Shown here: in pieces, positions 23,764-35,164 of the stretch
How positions within the stretch are numbered: position 1 is the stretch's first letter
Layout of the letters: every line of letters begins with the position of its first letter
Source: Psilocybe azurescens
Lineage: Eukaryota > Basidiomycota > Agaricomycetes > Agaricales > Agrocybaceae
Length of the DNA: 64,000 nucleotides
NCBI GenBank assembly: GCA_023853785.1
Contig: JAJIRX010000205.1
Coordinates: 1-64,000 of the forward strand
Direction of reading: 5' to 3'
Program-made: the position numbers and the translations under genes
The notes under the pieces: model-generated
Seen by the model: the letters and a program-made list of their open reading frames with translations, nothing else
What the model was told of the DNA's origin: nothing
The model's database searches: none

Positions 23764-24739
23764 TGTTCCACTTGTTCTATCAACTGGACTACTTACGCCT
23801 TGTCGTTGGTCGACCACCATTATAACGTGCAACTATAAGCATCGACTGCTCCACATTCGAGGTTCACTCCTACAATTGCCGGTGAGCTCCGTAGAACAGC
23901 CACTCTCACAGCGACCAGTCAGCCTCTTCGACTACCCATACACCACCCACTATTCATACACAACTTGACATTCTTGCAAACATCCCATGGAATGTAAGCA
24001 CAATCGCCCCACCCACCCTCCTCCCACTACTATCCCTCACTCTGTCATTCCTACTCTCTCCCATCCTCTTAACCCCCAACACCACTTTACTACCAGCCCA
24101 ACGCGTCACCGACATCACTCTAATAATCATCACACACACTGAGTCCACCCTTACAAGTTCCACTCCAAGAGGCCAATCCAGCGGCGGTCGACCAGGATGA
24201 GATCCGCGCTGGGGCCCGCCATCCCTCCGCCTGGCATGCTGGAAGGGCTTAAGACCGACAACGACAATACCAATGACCCGCCCTCCGAATATGATGGTGA
24301 TGATCCATCTTCTAATATTAATCAAGACAACGGAAATTAGTAGTCTGCATCATGACTCTGAAAGTAGGCTATATTCACAATCAAGACTGGGATTAGAAAT
24401 CGACATCGACGTGATGATATTAATTTACCTAGGCCGTAGACGAAGTGTTCGAAGTGTCCAAGTATTCAATCCGAATTATAGTACACCTCAGAACTTTTTA
24501 AAAATGTCAAGGGATAGCGTCAATAGATTATGTTTATGTGTGCAGCAAACAAAAACTGTCTGTAGAGATGTATGTCCGTGTTAGTAGCACTATTTAATAT
24601 GTAAAAAACTGGAAATGGGAAAGAAATGAATGAAAATGCAGGTCTTCAGTCCACATGTCATGTCACGCCGGGGGGGTTATGTATGGTATAAAGAAAGCAA
24701 AGATCAAGGGAAAAGAAAGAAAGCAAGAAAGTACAGCTA

Positions 24740-25065
24740 TCAAACCCTCATCAACTCATCATCACTACCGATACCTCCCTGATGCTGCTGCTGGTACTGA
24801 TACTGATTCAGCTGTGCCGTCGACGTCGCATACTCACCCAGCGCACTCCCCGTATGCGCCATCGGCGGCTGCCCCAAATACACGTTATACGCATCGTTCC
24901 CAAACACTTGGCTCCGGCTCCCGAACGACGACGTGCCTTACCCACTGGCGCCCTCGTCATTATACGGAGCGTGGATGCTCATGCTGCCACCCGTGCGCGC
25001 ATCCCACGTGTTGTCGTCGTGGTATTGCACGCTGCCGCCGCCAGACCCGCCTTTGGCGGAGGACA
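24740..25065 (-). pseudogene. Oxidase 3'-end fragment (second copy)
   Basis: It is homologous to 13640-13930 and to the tail-coding ends of the oxidase copies at 16.0 and 28.0 kb. It is truncated at the same base as the 13.6-kb fragment and followed by the same GACATGTGCTATATCC spacer. It carries no catalytic residues. Confidence 0.65.
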
Positions 25066-26050
25066 TGTGCTATATCCCTACCTGTAGTACGCAAGAGAAT
25101 CACCAGGAAACAATCACAACTGGGCCGAGATAATAATATGACAGATACGGCAAACATCGAAGTTCCGTGGGTATGTTGCCGTTTATGGTACTCGGGTATT
25201 TCAATCCCTCCGATTGTGCCAGATTGTGCCACGGTTAAGTAGACAGGCGTCTATATGTATAAAATAGCGACTCACGTATCTCGCGAAAGGCCTATCGTGA
25301 CTATGAGGTGCCACATACTGATCGAGGTCTACATTATCTGCCAGGCTTGTGCACTCTGTCATTACTACTGTCAATTCCATTCTAATTCGTTCCAATGCAC
25401 TAGTTTTTAATGCGAAGAACGCCATATCTTAGGGAATGTGCCGAACGACACTGTACGCTCTGAAGTTTGAAATTACATTCATCTTCAACATGACAGTAAT
25501 ATATATGTATCGTTTGGAACTCTCGGGACATACTAGTATACAACACTACATATTCCTACGCCTATCCACAGGTAGAATAACTCCTCAAAGATATGCTGCA
25601 CCGTTGTTAATGTTTTTAGGTTTGCGCAACTATTTTAGATATTCCCGCACTAATTTAGAGGGGTGAAGTCTGGGTGAAGTTCCCGGCTAACCCTTTTTGA
25701 TAACAGTTAATATAATCCGAGAGCAGAATAGAAGATAAATGTTGAGTGTTGTACCCCAACAGCGCTCAATGGCATTATTCTACTAGCTTCAAATTTTCAT
25801 TTCTACGACGCCATAGCTTCATTCAACTGTTCTGAAATCAGATATTCTCTTCGGCTGCTCTAGTGCACTCTGCCTTCCGCTCAGTCAGTCAGCAACTCTG
25901 AATAAGAATTCCGAATAAGTGAAAACGCTAACCATTTTAATTTGGACTCTAAGGTATAAAAGGTAAAGCAATCGTCTGATTCCTTAGCAGTTTAACCAAC
26001 TCCTCTCCACTTGCTAAGCTCTCTCTCAACGCTCACCTGAACATTCAGAC

Positions 26051-26528
26051 ATGCAGTTCACTTCCAAGCTTACTGGTCTTTTGATCACCATTGCCGCTTC
26101 CGCCATGTCTGTACAAGCATTGGCTGCTGCGCCACGTGTAAGATCTTTTTTGTTGTCCGAAAATCCTGAGTACTCACTGTCATTCGTAGGATGCTGGAGT
26201 TCAACTGGCAGACTTGACGGTTACTTTATACGACTTCACAGATTTTATCGGAAAAGCCTACGTCCCTCAAGGTGTCGAAATAGAAGTTTCATTCAACCTC
26301 CCAAGGATTGGGCTAACAGGGCGCGAAGCCTCATTGTTAGCGATGGATATATTTGTCGCTTCTATGAGTAAGTTATCCATATGACTCCTGAAAATATGTA
26401 CTGAGTCCGACTTTTATTTAGCTCGCCTGATTCCCAGGGCCCGGGGTTTTCTTGAAAGGAACCAACCCCACCCTTCCCAGAGAACTCAATCGAAGAATTA
26501 AATCTTTTACTTGCTTCAAGTATTAGTA
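26051..26528 (+). pseudogene. Secreted betagamma-crystallin-like protein, one-base frame break (copy C)
   Basis: The ATG at 26051 starts MQFTSKLTGLLITIAASAM, with a first intron at about 26139-26190. Exon 2 reads DAGVQLADLTVTLYDFTDFI and GKAYVPQGVEIEVSFNLP, a good Greek-key first strand (Y-x6-G spacing). A single missing base near 26303 shifts the frame before KDWANRARSLIVSDGYICRF. Copy B has one more base here and joins these halves. A second intron follows YE (GTAAGTT to TTTAG). The final exon is degraded and the hAT-like element inserts just after its end. TATA box at 25955, 96 bp upstream of the ATG. It is a small secreted protein if the one-base gap is an error. Confidence 0.55.
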
Positions 26529-26536
26529 GTTATGTA

Positions 26537-27407
26537 GGGATTAATCTATTTGGCAACCCCTTTCCCATGATGCAACCCGGGTTGCTAAATAAGAATTTTG
26601 GCAACATCAGCAACCCGGGTTGCTACATGCATAATTACCTTTTTGGGCTTCAGTATCCGACTCGTACTGCCGTGTAGCCGTGTTGCCGTTGAATCTGCCG
26701 TTTTATTAGTCAGCAAATCACCCCTTCGTATAAACACGATGATAACGAACATCAACAGTCGTAAAAGCTATCTCTTTGAATATTGAAAACATAAATTCAA
26801 GCACAGAGAACACTGCATACTTATTGCTGCTTCATTTGTTATACTTGATTGAAGAGAGATATTCAATGCAAAGAAAGTACCGACTGTAGTATAACAAATT
26901 AAATGTAAAGATTGCAAGCATGTGCAAGGCTGCTACTATCCTTACCCTTTCTTCTTTTGATCCAATCTTAATTATGTGATTGCTTATTGGCTGATGACGG
27001 CAAATTGATGGGAGGCCTTTTCTCCTCATTCGGTTTCCCTCAAAGTGCTTTGTTTTTCCTCAATTAAAATTCACATTCATTGATAATAGGAATATAAAAG
27101 TTTATATACAAAAAATGGTGGCAAGGGGAGGAGGGCAAGGGTATCAAACCAAACATGTGATCAAAACGAAGAACGGGTAGGGATAGTATGCATAAGTTGT
27201 AATGCTAACTTCAATTTTGATGCGGCACGCTGCGCTGCTTGAAAAACTTGTGGCAAATGTTATCGTATTTCAATCCCCTACCTTGCATGCCGGAACGGCA
27301 AAAATGTCATTCATGACGTAAGCATTGAAGCATTTAAGGGGTTTCTCGCATGTTTGTTAGCAACCCGGGGTTGCAGCGGGAAAGGGGGTTGCCAAATAGA
27401 TTAATCC
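26537..27407. mobile_element. hAT-like non-autonomous element, 871 bp
   Basis: The ends are inverted repeats: GGATTAATCTATTTGGCAAC at the left and the same sequence inverted at the right. They are followed inwards by CCCGGGTTGC palindromes, which recur three times. The 8-bp target duplication GTTATGTA is exact (26529-26536 and 27408-27415). The paralogous site in copy B (near 15434-15441) has one GTTATGTA and no insert. The interior is AT-rich with no transposase. The target size fits hAT. Confidence 0.85.
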
Positions 27408-28159
27408 GTTATGTAGTCTACGGTTAAGATGAAAGAGCATCGAGTGGCAGAGTAAAGGTGTAGCAAGGTGCAGTCTTCAGGACTTTAAACAGCGAGTTGG
27501 ACAGATCGAATTACAATGACAAAACATACAAATGATCTACAATGATTTAAATTTCTTTGAAGCCATGCACAAGCTCCACTGTCAATCCGTCTGTTGTTGG
27601 ATACTGAGTTATGAAGATTAACCGACAGTTCAGAACCAATGCTTTTAACACCATCGTTTGTTGAATTACGGATAGTCAGGAAACCCCTTTCAACGATGAA
27701 TGATAATTTACCTAAACCGTATTCCAAGTGTTCAATTCGAATTACAGTACACACCAGAACTTTTTTTAAATGTCATGGGATGGCGTCGATAGATTATGTA
27801 TCTGTGTAGCGAAAAAAACTGTCAGTGGCGATGTATGTCCGTGTTAGTAGTACTACTTAATATGTAAAAAAACAAGAAATGGGAAAGAAAGGAATGAAAT
27901 TGGAAGTCTTCAGTCCACATGCCATGTCACGCCAGGGGGTATGTCTGGTATAAAAGCAAAGAAAAAGAGAAAAGAAAGGAAAGCAAGAAAGCACAGCTAT
28001 CAAACCCTCATCGACTCATCATCACTACCGATACCCTCCCTCCTGCTGCTGCTGCTGCTGCTGATACTGATACTGATTCAGCTGCGTCGTCGACGTCGCA
28101 TACTCCCCATCCCCATCGCACTCCCCGCATGCCCCACTGGCGGCTGTCCCGAATACGGG

Positions 28160-30723
28160 TCATACGCATCGTTCCCAAACACCTGGCTCCGGCTCCCGAA
28201 CGACGACGTGCCTCCCACTCGCGCCCTCGTCCTTGTACGGCGCGTTGATGCTCATGCTCCCCGTGCGCGCGTCCCACGTGTTGTCGTCGTGGTACTGCCC
28301 GCCGCCGCCGCCGCCGCCAGAACCGCCTTTGGCGAGGGGCACGAACACAGAGGAGTCTCCGTCGTGCGATGTCGCCCAGCCGCTGACCACAGGTTTGCCG
28401 CCCAACCCTGCCCCTGCCCCTGCCCCTGCCCCACCTATGCCCGCGCCGTATTCCTTGGACGGCGGCATCCGCGCCGCGCTCCGGTTGCGACGCTTCATGC
28501 ACACCGCGATCAGCGCGCCCAGGACACCGACCACCACGACGCCGCCGACAATGCACCCAATGATCACCGGCAGATTGCTCTTCGCCCCCTCCTCCTTCCC
28601 GCCCGCGCCGCCGGTGCTGTTCCCATTCGCATTCCCTCCCGCGCCCGCACCCGTCCCGCCGCCGGTGCCCGTAACGCTGTCCAGCCGCACACTCGGCGGG
28701 AGCACGCTCGCCTCCGCTGTCGGCTGCGGCTCGATCCTGCCGCTGCCCACGGTCACCCACGTCGCGTTGCTCGGCACGCCGTCGACCACCACGAACAGCA
28801 GCGCGGGGCCGGGCTGGAACAGGTTCGCGTTCGGCGGCGGCTGCGCGACGTGCAGCGTGATCGCGCCGTCCCCGTTCACCGTGTACGTGTGCCGCAGCTG
28901 CATGTGCCGCTGCCCCATGTTCATGCCGTGCGTCGTGACCCCGCCGCGCACCAGCACCACCGCCGTCTTATCTGCGGCGTCGTTCGCCGCGCCCGTGTAC
29001 GACGTCGCCGGGAGCGTCACGTCGAACGCGGGCCCGCCGTACGTCAGTACCGTCGGCGCGCCCACCGGCGCAGGGCGCACCTTCGCGCTGAAGTACGGCG
29101 GGTAGAAGATCTCCGCGCGGTACTCCGTCTTGAACATCACGTCGAGATTCACGTCCGCGTTCGGGTTCGAGCCCGCAATCAGCACCGACGCATCCGGGAG
29201 CAGGATCGCGGACGAGTGGTACATGCGCGGGATGGTCGACGCCGCGAGGCCCTTGCTCGACCACCGGCTCCCGCGCGGCGCCGCGGGGCTGTATATCGCG
29301 GGCGTGAGCACGGGGCCCGAAGCCAAGGACGGCCCAAAGGGCATCTGCGGGCCCGGCGTGTCGTTCGTCTTGTCCGCGTACCCGGCGGTGCCGTTGCGCC
29401 CGCCGTTCACCATCAGCAGCGTGCCGTCGGGCAGGTTGAGCAGCTGGCCCATCGTGCGCGGGTCGGGCATGTCGTCGTCCTGCTCGTACGCCACGGCAGC
29501 GGACTTGTCGGCGGGCTCGGGCGTCAGGCGCTGGCAGTCGTCCGAGGCGGGGAAGTTCCAGGTGTCGACGTTCGGCCCGCCGTAGTCGCCCCAGTTGTCG
29601 TCTGGCATGTCCGACCCGCCGCAGAACAGCAGCGTCGGCGTGTAGTTGTTTTCGGGAGTCAGCGGGAGCATGGCGACGCCGCCCGAAGCGGGGTATACGC
29701 GAATCACGCCCTTCGGCATGTCTGGCAACGGGAATTCTTGATTGAGGTTGTGGTCCCATAACACTATTAATAGCGGTGAGAAGCGATATCATACAACGCG
29801 AGGGGAAGCGAAAACGCACTGGTGGAATGGTTGGCCTGCACGAGCATCCTGCCAGATGGCATCAAAAATGTATGCGCGTACGAATTCAGCCCCGACGTCT
29901 TGACCAAGAAGTTCACGACCTCCGCATCCTTGGCTTTAGCAGGGTAGTACTCATAAGAATTCTCCGCGAGCCCAGCCTGCGTGACAGCATCGACATTGGG
30001 TCTATCCGGCTTCCAGCGATTGATGTACCCGCCACTGACAAATCCGCCAAGGATGACGACGGTGCCGTCGCCGAGGGGCTCAGCCGCGGCGTACCAGCGG
30101 TTCCTCTTCATCGCGAGCGTCGTCGGCTCGTCGTACCAGTCGCATTTGGCGGACAGGTGGTTCTCGTGCGAGCCGCAGGGGTTGAGGATGCGGATGGCCT
30201 TCCTGCCGTCGAAGTCCTGGTAGATGCTGTCCCAGAAGCCTGTCCCGTCCGGGTTTTGCTGATTCCCGACTTTGCCACCGACCGTGATGCCGTCGTTTCC
30301 GCCGAAGGTGACGAAGGAGCCGTTGGGGGAGGTGCATGCCTGAAGAGCAGAACGAGTTGGATTTGATGTCCATGACGGTAGCCTCGTGAGTTGCAATGTC
30401 CCTTTACAAAACAAAGATCAGATGAATCGCTATTGAAAGCCATGAGACAGAGAGGACGCACCAACGGGATCCCCAGGCAGGATGCCCTTTAACCCGAGCA
30501 GCATTCCCTTCTGCTTTGTCCACGATGTAAACACCGTCTTCGATACCAAGAAACATCTTCGTGCGAGTCAGGATACTGGGACAGTGATAAAACGGCATAT
30601 ACGTACCAGCAAAGCGCTGACGACTGTATGGCCTCCATCAGCAAACGAGCCACCAGTGGCCGCCAGGACAGAGTTGATGAAAGCTCCTAGGCATAGAGCC
30701 ACAACGCGGAGTCGTGGCGACAT
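28160..30723 (-). CDS. Glyoxal-oxidase-like copper radical oxidase, membrane-anchored (copy C)
   Basis: This is an AA5_1-type copper radical oxidase, which oxidises aldehydes or alcohols to give H2O2. Exons (minus): 30723-30607, 30556-30462, 30401-29820, 29763-28160; about 798 aa. It has a signal peptide (MSPRLRVVALCLGAFINSV). The radical-cofactor and copper ligands are present: Cys in NSFCSSG, Tyr in RNRWYAAAE, Tyr-His in PRMYHSSAI, His in TTHGMNMGQ. After the catalytic and C-terminal beta domains comes a Ser/Gly-rich linker, a transmembrane helix (VIIGCIVGGVVVVGVLGALI), CMKRRNR as stop-transfer, and a Gly-rich cytoplasmic tail. One extra G in the run 30325-30329 breaks exon 3 on paper. Two bases lost near 28215 replace the conserved tail (seen in copy B). 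It is the only copy with a continuous catalytic domain. Confidence 0.85.
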
Positions 30724-33679
30724 TTATGAACCCAATGAGCGTGGAAGGAGGGTGGATGAGGGGTATTAGGAGTAGTATGTATGAGTGGAAAAGAGCAAGA
30801 TATGATGGAAACAAGGGCACTGCCCTGATGGGGGCAATAGCGACAATTGGCAGCTTGGCTGAGCCTCGAGCTGAAGGAAAAGTGGCGATCGCCAGGGCAT
30901 CACCGCATTCTTCCTCGAAAGGCCCAACAATTTGTGTCATAAATGGTCCATGGCGGTCAACAATTGCTGCCGTTATCAGTTACAAAATGCGCAAATACGT
31001 CTACTTGGCATGGTCCGGGGTGCACAGGCCGACTGACTTTATAGCACATGCTCCGTCGTAGCTTCGTGTTCACCATTGCTTTAGCACTTTTATATATGTA
31101 TCAAGTCAAGTGGCCAAAGTTTTCGACTTACGTCGTTGTATACGCGGATTTGAGACGAGAAGGGACGTTGAGAGAAAGACTCTTGAGGACGAAAAATCAT
31201 TTGCTTGGCGTGATCTACTACGTCAAGGTATCCTGGGAAATATTAGCCACACACATTCACACGCAAACCCGACCGTTTTCAGCCATCCATTTCGACCCAT
31301 TTTGGTGCACATCATGTCAAACATGGCATTACTAAACGCACGCTGCAGGCGCATACTACGAGCGCGGACATGGCTCTGACCGTTGCACCCGACCACACCG
31401 GATGTATCTCGCTGGCCGTAGGTCCCTCGCATTCAGGCCAAGGTGAACGGCAGGATCATCCTTCAACTGACACGAAACTCCACCACGTCCAAGCACCAGA
31501 GAATCACGCGGGCATAATTCGAGCGTCGCCGCAAATTGTCGAGACGTTTCTAGGTATCAATTGACCGTCGAACGGCGCCAACGGGGTCAGAACAGGGATT
31601 CTTACACCGCATAGTCTACAGACTTTTACCTACCGCCAACGCGATGGAGGCTGATGTAAGTTCTTGTAATCAACACAAGTATAAATCTAAAAGAACGATA
31701 CAGAATCAAATCACAAGTTCTCCAAACACTTTTATTCTTCAACTCTGCATTCATTCAACTAATAATAAACATATCTAAGCGCCCGCGGCCCAGTTGCCTA
31801 TCCTAGCCTCCCGTCTAAAAATACCAATTCGACTGTAAGAAGAGTGGAGTTTTGCAGGGTTACATACTGTACATAGAATTCAAATCCCAGTAATACTGAG
31901 GCACCTTGATAGGTTCTGATATTCAACATATCAACCTTGTTCGGATGCCTGCAGCACTCAGGTTCGAAACTCGCGAGCATATGAGTCTGCGACACATATA
32001 CAGTGCCGCAGATCTAATCACACCCTTGACAGTCGAAAGTCTTTCTTTATATCATCCAAGGAATGCGAGGGCGCCGTTACGATTTAGGAGACTGACAAGA
32101 ATCTCGCCTCCTTATACCCATCGCTCACGCCAAGCCCATTAACGTTCACAGCATTTGCCACGATATTGCCACGATATCAGGATCCGGAGGCGAACAGGGC
32201 TCGAATCCGAATAACCACGCAAGTAGTCACTAGCGTGCCAGTGTGTCGTACCACATAGCAACAGTGCTAATGCGAATTTAAGCATCATCGGCGCCGGAGC
32301 ACTGAGCACTGAGCGCGCTGGCAGACGATGTCAGATGCACAGAAGCCCAAGAGTCGAGAGTCGAGAGTCAAGGCCAGCTACAGCCAGGCTCAGAGAGACG
32401 GGATCGAGAACGCTCAAGTAATAAAATTCTCCAACGGACATCATTAGTGAAATCTCTCCGAGCTGGATGGTAGGCGGCCGACTGAGCTCAGAGTGTTCAC
32501 AAAACTCGGCGATGAGAATTTGACTTTGAGGGTCGGACGGGAAACAGACCGAGAGAAAGAGTCTATGGAAAGCCTGGGCCCTGGACCTGACATCACTTTG
32601 GTAGTCAGATGATTTTTTCTCTAACGTCCCGTGACAATCAATAAACAACGCGACAACACGTGTTGTTAAAGCTCCGACGTCGGAGTATCAGCTTCAACTC
32701 CAACGTAGAGCAAGTCTGACCTCTGCATCTGGCACTGTGAAGCCAGAAGAAACACCGCGCTGAACCGAGTCGTGTTACAGTCTGCCAGTGGTACCACATC
32801 GTTGTTATTCTGCTTACACATGCGGCTGCCCAAGTCTTCCATTTAAATTAAATATAGAAGCTGTGTTCATTCCCATCCCAATTTCTTCACTTGCTTGGAT
32901 TGGCATACCATCCCGACTTCGGACTGACGATTAGGAACAGCCTACAGAACCAATCTCAAGTCCTATTTTTAAACTGACATAGAAGTCGTTTCCGCACGGG
33001 TCATTCCCATCGTAGTCCCTTCGCTTGCCCAGATTGGCAAATCTTCCCGAATCAGACAGCCATATTTTTAGTGCTCTGAACATGAAGCAGGAACCCGGGC
33101 ACAGGCACAGTTGTAAGAACCAGGCGAATGTAAATAATGGATGTCAATGTCAAAGCAGCGTGTCTCTGTGTGCTTCTCCCGACGGTCGACGTCTACTTCG
33201 GGATGATCACGGTTGAATATCGCTCTATTAAGTAATTGACTCTAGATGTCGAAGGTATTGTACTCCTCTTTAATTTCGTGTCCCTGGACTGGATCACCAA
33301 CCCATTAGGCTCAGTACGTTGAGCTGTACCCCATCAATATGTGAACTTACTGTATATCTGGTTCAGCGAGCGAGGAGCCTGCGCTTGTGAGTACAGTGGA
33401 CGATGACAGTGATGTCCTGCAATCATGAGAGCAATGTAAATGTGTCTATCCCGAACGCAGGAGGTTCTTCCGTTGTCGGCGGTGGATTCTCACCACCAAT
33501 TCTTGACGTTTTAAAATTAGCATGATTGATCTGCATTGATGATTTGGTAGTACCACACACTTCTATTACCCTTGTCTTTGGTGAATCTTTTAAATATTTA
33601 GCTAGAATACTTCTGAAATCATATAAGTAGAGGCTTTAAACAGACACAGATCGCGCCATTCCTCTTTCAAGTCCGTGCA
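30724..33679. other. Gene-free spacer of copy C
   Basis: This is the spacer between the divergent oxidase and DUF5648-like genes, collinear with 18601-23400 minus the TIR element. The 115-codon plus-strand frame at 30714 overlaps the oxidase start antisense and shows no family features. I see nothing else. Confidence 0.45.
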
Positions 33680-34314
33680 ATGAAGTCCTCAGCTTTCAGT
33701 CTTATTATCTACTTTTCGTTCAGCTGCTTATTAGCAGCATGTATTCCAGTCCAACAGGGTCAAAATATGACAATAGAGGTAGGAAGCACTTCGCTCCATG
33801 AACATAAATATTGCTACTATATTAAAAACTTTGTGCAATATAGAGTCGCAGCAATGCCACATCCGCCTGCGCCGACCCAAGTTCCACCGTGCTATACTGG
33901 GAGGGATACAGCCCAGGACGCACAGCGCACATGCTCCAACAGCACTCCAATTTCGTCAACTCAGACTCCCTTAGCGAAGACCTCCAACTCCAATCAGCCA
34001 TGTTCCGCGCATGGAGCAACCCGCAAACCGGGACCGCATCCTTTTGGCGCCTCCAAGCCAACTCCGGAAATTCAGACTACGTATTCGCCATGTCGAGCAA
34101 CAACAACCCGCCCGTCGTCAGCGGCTTCTCGCAGTTCCCCACTATCATCGCCTACGTGTATCCGTCGCAGGTGTGCGATAGCGTGCCGCTATTCGTGCTT
34201 TTCCTGTCGTCGGCTACGGACCACTATTACACTATTGATACGACTGAGCGACAGAATCTCATCACCCTCGGATGGGCGGATCAGGGAATTGCTGCTTACG
34301 TTCTGCCTGCATAG
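33680..34314 (+). CDS. Secreted DUF5648-like repeat protein
   Basis: Two exons, 33680-33778 and 33844-34314, joined in phase 0 by a 65-nt GT-AG intron; 189 aa. The signal peptide is MKSSAFSLIIYFSFSCLLAA. The mature part has the DUF5648 pattern of short repeats, ending in VPLFVLFLSSATDHYYTIDT followed by LGWADQGIAAYVLP. The unit IIAYVYPSQVCDSVPL closes an earlier, more divergent repeat (FWRLQANSGNSDYVFAMSS). In fungi and bacteria this repeat occurs in secreted proteins of unknown function. It lies at the end of duplicated unit C; its paralogues in A and B are broken. The start is the first ATG after a TA-rich leader. Confidence 0.75.
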
Positions 34315-34319
34315 TGTGT

Positions 34320-35100
34320 ATATCGATTTTTGGGGTACAACAGGTACTTTGACTAACTCAGACTGTGATTCAGAGCACCTACCAAAGGATATCGGGCTCA
34401 ATTATGAATTTGGCCGAATGAACCAATCTGTTGTATTTTCTTGTAACGAGACAATCATAATCTATGAGTGATACTTTACATCTGGCATTTCACATTGGAT
34501 ATATTTGATTCCGGTGAAATATCGTGGTCCATGAAACAGATCCATAAACATGGTTCTCTCATTCTACGATCGAGCCAGCTAATGCACACAAAGGCGTCTC
34601 AGCTTCCGTTGTCCGACTGAGAACTCGCAGCGAAATTTTTTCTCCCGATAGGCCATTTGAATGGGAGTATAAATTGATATCGCATGGTTGCCCAACTGCC
34701 TAGATATGCGCATCGATCCAGATGAAATGTGAGGTCCTTCCAAGGTCGTCGAATACCCGCCTGAAGTAAGTTGGACTCTGTCCACTGCCCCGATCAGTTC
34801 ATGAAAGACAAATATCTGCATATTATCAATCTTAGTGTGTTCCGAGAATGTGAACACCCGACGAACGTATGGAACTTGGATGGAACGAGCCGACAAGCAT
34901 CAGGCGTTTTCAGTTAAGGTCTGCAGAGTCACCGTGTGAACTACTACTTCCTCTTCTATCTTATGTAAACTTCATCAGTTTCCTTCGGCTTGAACCCCAC
35001 GTGAACCACGCACAAACCACGTCTTGAACCAATGAACATCATTTCGAGACTTCTCCGCCTGAGGCATCACATGGTAAGTATTTCTCAGCTTCGTTATCCA
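34320..35100. other. Gene-free stretch
   Basis: A 105-codon minus-strand frame ending at 34579 has no ATG at its start and no recognisable domain. I do not call a gene. Confidence 0.3.
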
Positions 35101-35164
35101 CGCTCAGACTGCCCTTTCTAAAAGAAGGCGTGCCTCCGTAGTATGTTCTTGTAGCCACACTACA

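Larger units (their letters stand above)
13183..24285 (+). repeat. Segmental duplication copy B (direct unit)
   Basis: It begins at TCCGAATATGATGG (13183) and ends where the same sequence restarts (24286), so B and the following unit C are direct tandem copies. Order: 3' fragment of the oxidase (13.64-13.93 kb), spacer, crystallin-like gene (14950), oxidase pseudogene (16.0-18.6 kb), spacer with TIR element (19997-21914), DUF5648-like pseudogene (23423-23763). It is about 11.1 kb long. Confidence 0.7.
24286..34314 (+). repeat. Segmental duplication copy C (direct unit)
   Basis: It starts with the same junction sequence as copy B (13183). It carries in order an oxidase 3' fragment (24.74-25.07 kb), spacer, crystallin-like gene (26051), the best-preserved oxidase (28160-30723), spacer and the intact DUF5648-like gene (33680-34314). 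After about 33960 the sequence is unique to this copy, so it probably preserves the ancestral end of the unit. Confidence 0.65.

Noticed and set aside
27941..29761. 606-codon plus-strand open frame
   Set aside because: It is exactly antisense to the oxidase catalytic exon and exists because that exon is GC-rich at third positions. It reads Arg/Val/His-rich low-complexity peptide with no domain, and the same frame is broken in copy B.
30714..31061. 115-codon plus-strand frame
   Set aside because: It overlaps the oxidase start in antisense and is disrupted in copy B. It is treated as a chance frame in the spacer.
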